The notes beneath the pieces are model-generated. The model searched no databases and had not been told where the DNA came from. It was given only the letters and a program-made list of their open reading frames with translations. DNA of 11,910 nucleotides from Candidatus Nitrosopelagicus sp. GTDB taxonomy: Archaea > Thermoproteota > Nitrososphaeria > Nitrososphaerales > Nitrosopumilaceae. Positions 11,117 through 11,910 of this stretch are shown here, piece by piece. Position numbers and translations under genes: made by a program. Where the stretch lies: positions 1-11,910 of the forward strand of contig JABHJJ010000005.1 of assembly GCA_018691945.1 (NCBI GenBank). Direction: 5' to 3'. How positions within the stretch are numbered: the first letter of the stretch is position 1; every line of letters begins with the position of its first letter.

Positions 11117-11910
11117 TTAATAATATTTTGAGACATTTTGCCATGACTCATTTTCTGATTTAACCCAGAGGAACTTTTTCTGCAATGCAGAAGTATAGAG
11201 TTTCTCCCAATCTGCTGTTACTTCATCTGTCCATGATTTGAAAATTCGTGGATCTATGTAGTTTCTTAAGGATGTGCCTAGATTATAGTCTCTAGTTCTC
11301 TGTGTGAGATCTATCTGAAATTTTAATTTTTCAACTCTTTCTTTTTGTTTTTGTTTTGTTTTTCTAATCATTTGTTTAATCTTTGAAATTCTCTCTTTTC
11401 GTTTCTTTTCCTGAGCATCGGTTTTTGTTTTTGTAGTCTCTGCTTTTTTTAACACTTCCTCATTTTTTTTCCATGGGGTTGCTTTTTCTGCTACTTTTAG
11501 AGTGTCCCGCTTTTTTTGTAGTGATTGCTCAAATGTTTTGGGAATTGTTCTTTTATGATTGCACATTATTGCAGCCTCTAGATTTGCAAGCTTTGCATGA
11601 TAAAGTTTCTCCATTTGAGAACTCTTTTTGACATCTCCATTCTCGTTAAGATATTTTGAGACAACTGTAGATGCACTAAATGTTCTGAAAACTTTTGCAG
11701 TTAATCCATTTACAACGGTCTTATAGTAATCATTAACATCTCTTGATGTTAGATTACCAAAAATTTCATCAGTCCCTTTAATCTTTAATGTTAATTCTTT
11801 AAGATTTTCATGAAATTGTTTATCATTTCCAACTGCTTGGACTGTCTCTTGCCATCTTACACTATCTTTTCCAAGAAAATCAAATTTTATTGTATCTGAT
11901 GTTAATGTAA
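11117..11910 (-). CDS. topIB: DNA topoisomerase IB, C-terminal part (5' end outside window)
   Basis: A eukaryote-type topoisomerase that nicks one DNA strand through a 3'-phosphotyrosine and relaxes supercoils. The frame is open to the right edge, and about 264 C-terminal residues are visible. In order: FDFLGKDSVRW; LTAKVFRTFSAS, holding the catalytic Arg equivalent to human R590; AAIMCNHKRTIPKTFEQSL, holding the His equivalent to H632; a Lys/Glu-rich coiled-coil linker (about 11325-11500); and LGTSLRNYIDPRIFKSWTDE with the nucleophilic Tyr at codon 11260-11258. It ends LQKKFLWVKSENESWQ and a short tail. All motifs seen are intact. The catalytic Arg and Lys equivalent to human R488 and K532 lie upstream, beyond or near the edge. 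Presence of this enzyme in an archaeon is characteristic of Nitrososphaerota. The tRNA-Met gene follows 39 nt downstream on the same strand. Confidence 0.97.
   Translation of the reverse strand, partial: TLTSDTIKFDFLGKDSVRWQETVQAVGNDKQFHENLKELTLKIKGTDEIFGNLTSRDVNDYYKTVVNGLTAKVFRTFSASTVVSKYLNENGDVKKSSQMEKLYHAKLANLEAAIMCNHKRTIPKTFEQSLQKKRDTLKVAEKATPWKKNEEVLKKAETTKTKTDAQEKKRKERISKIKQMIRKTKQKQKERVEKLKFQIDLTQRTRDYNLGTSLRNYIDPRIFKSWTDEVTADWEKLYTSALQKKFLWVKSENESWQNVSKYY

Noticed and set aside
11325..11500. Lys-rich low-complexity stretch in the topoisomerase gene, considered as a frameshift or junk insertion
   Set aside because: Topoisomerase IB has a charged coiled-coil linker exactly here, between the CNH and LGTS..NY motifs, and the frame stays open on both sides.

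Overview
The window looks like a compact, AT-rich chromosomal segment of an ammonia-oxidising archaeon (Nitrososphaerota/Thaumarchaeota, probably Nitrosopumilus-like). Four features point there. One is a eukaryote-type DNA topoisomerase IB at the right edge, a hallmark of this phylum. Others are an archaeal ribosomal protein L10e and an archaeal tRNA-splicing endonuclease family protein. The fourth is a secreted protein ending in two Trp-rich 38-residue repeats of a kind common in thaumarchaeal exported proteins. Most transcription units have a TATA-like box centred about 25-28 nt before the start codon or the tRNA 5' end, which indicates mostly leaderless mRNAs. No mobile element, CRISPR array or rRNA was seen.

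Layout. 1-137: C-terminal end of an unidentified protein. 210-296: tRNA-Ser(GCT). 338-727: two very small genes, a zinc-ribbon protein and a coiled-coil protein. 717-2755 (minus): a coupled pair, a zincin-like protein with a damaged HExxH motif followed by a SirB1/transglutaminase-like protein with C-terminal TPR-like helices. 2856-3734: a Trm112-like zinc ribbon fused to a class I methyltransferase, with a TTG start. 3744-3817 (minus): tRNA-Gly(GCC). 3900-4142: unknown 80-residue protein. 4134-4649 (minus): ribosomal protein L10e. 4763-5338: EndA-family protein with no histidine. 5331-5993 (minus): PLD-like protein with a degenerate HKD motif. 6035-6112 (minus): tRNA-Glu(CTC). 6248-7135: unknown protein, possibly nucleotidyltransferase-like. 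7181-7324: 47-residue cysteine-rich metallothionein-like peptide. 7411-8904: secreted repeat protein, followed by a TPR protein (8918-9280). 9271-9774 (minus) and 9852-10484 (plus): two unrecognised proteins reading away from each other. 10481-10899 (minus): a predicted 28-residue membrane peptide and a DUF385/Ddn-like protein in one unit. 10962-11077 (minus): tRNA-Met(CAT) with a 41-nt intron at a non-canonical position. 11117-11910 (minus): C-terminal part of topoisomerase IB.

How the parts relate. Two elements bear on tRNA splicing: the tRNA-Met intron at position 30/31, with a bulge-helix-bulge fold that predicts both cuts, and an EndA-family protein that cannot carry the usual Tyr-His-Lys triad. 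Together they suggest a two-subunit splicing endonuclease whose catalytic chain is encoded elsewhere. All five convergent protein-gene pairs overlap at their 3' ends by 4-11 nt. No gene-free stretch exceeds 300 nt. The strongest candidates for little-described biology are the cysteine-rich peptide, the predicted 28-residue membrane peptide, the histidine-free EndA homologue and the degenerate zincin/transglutaminase-like pair.
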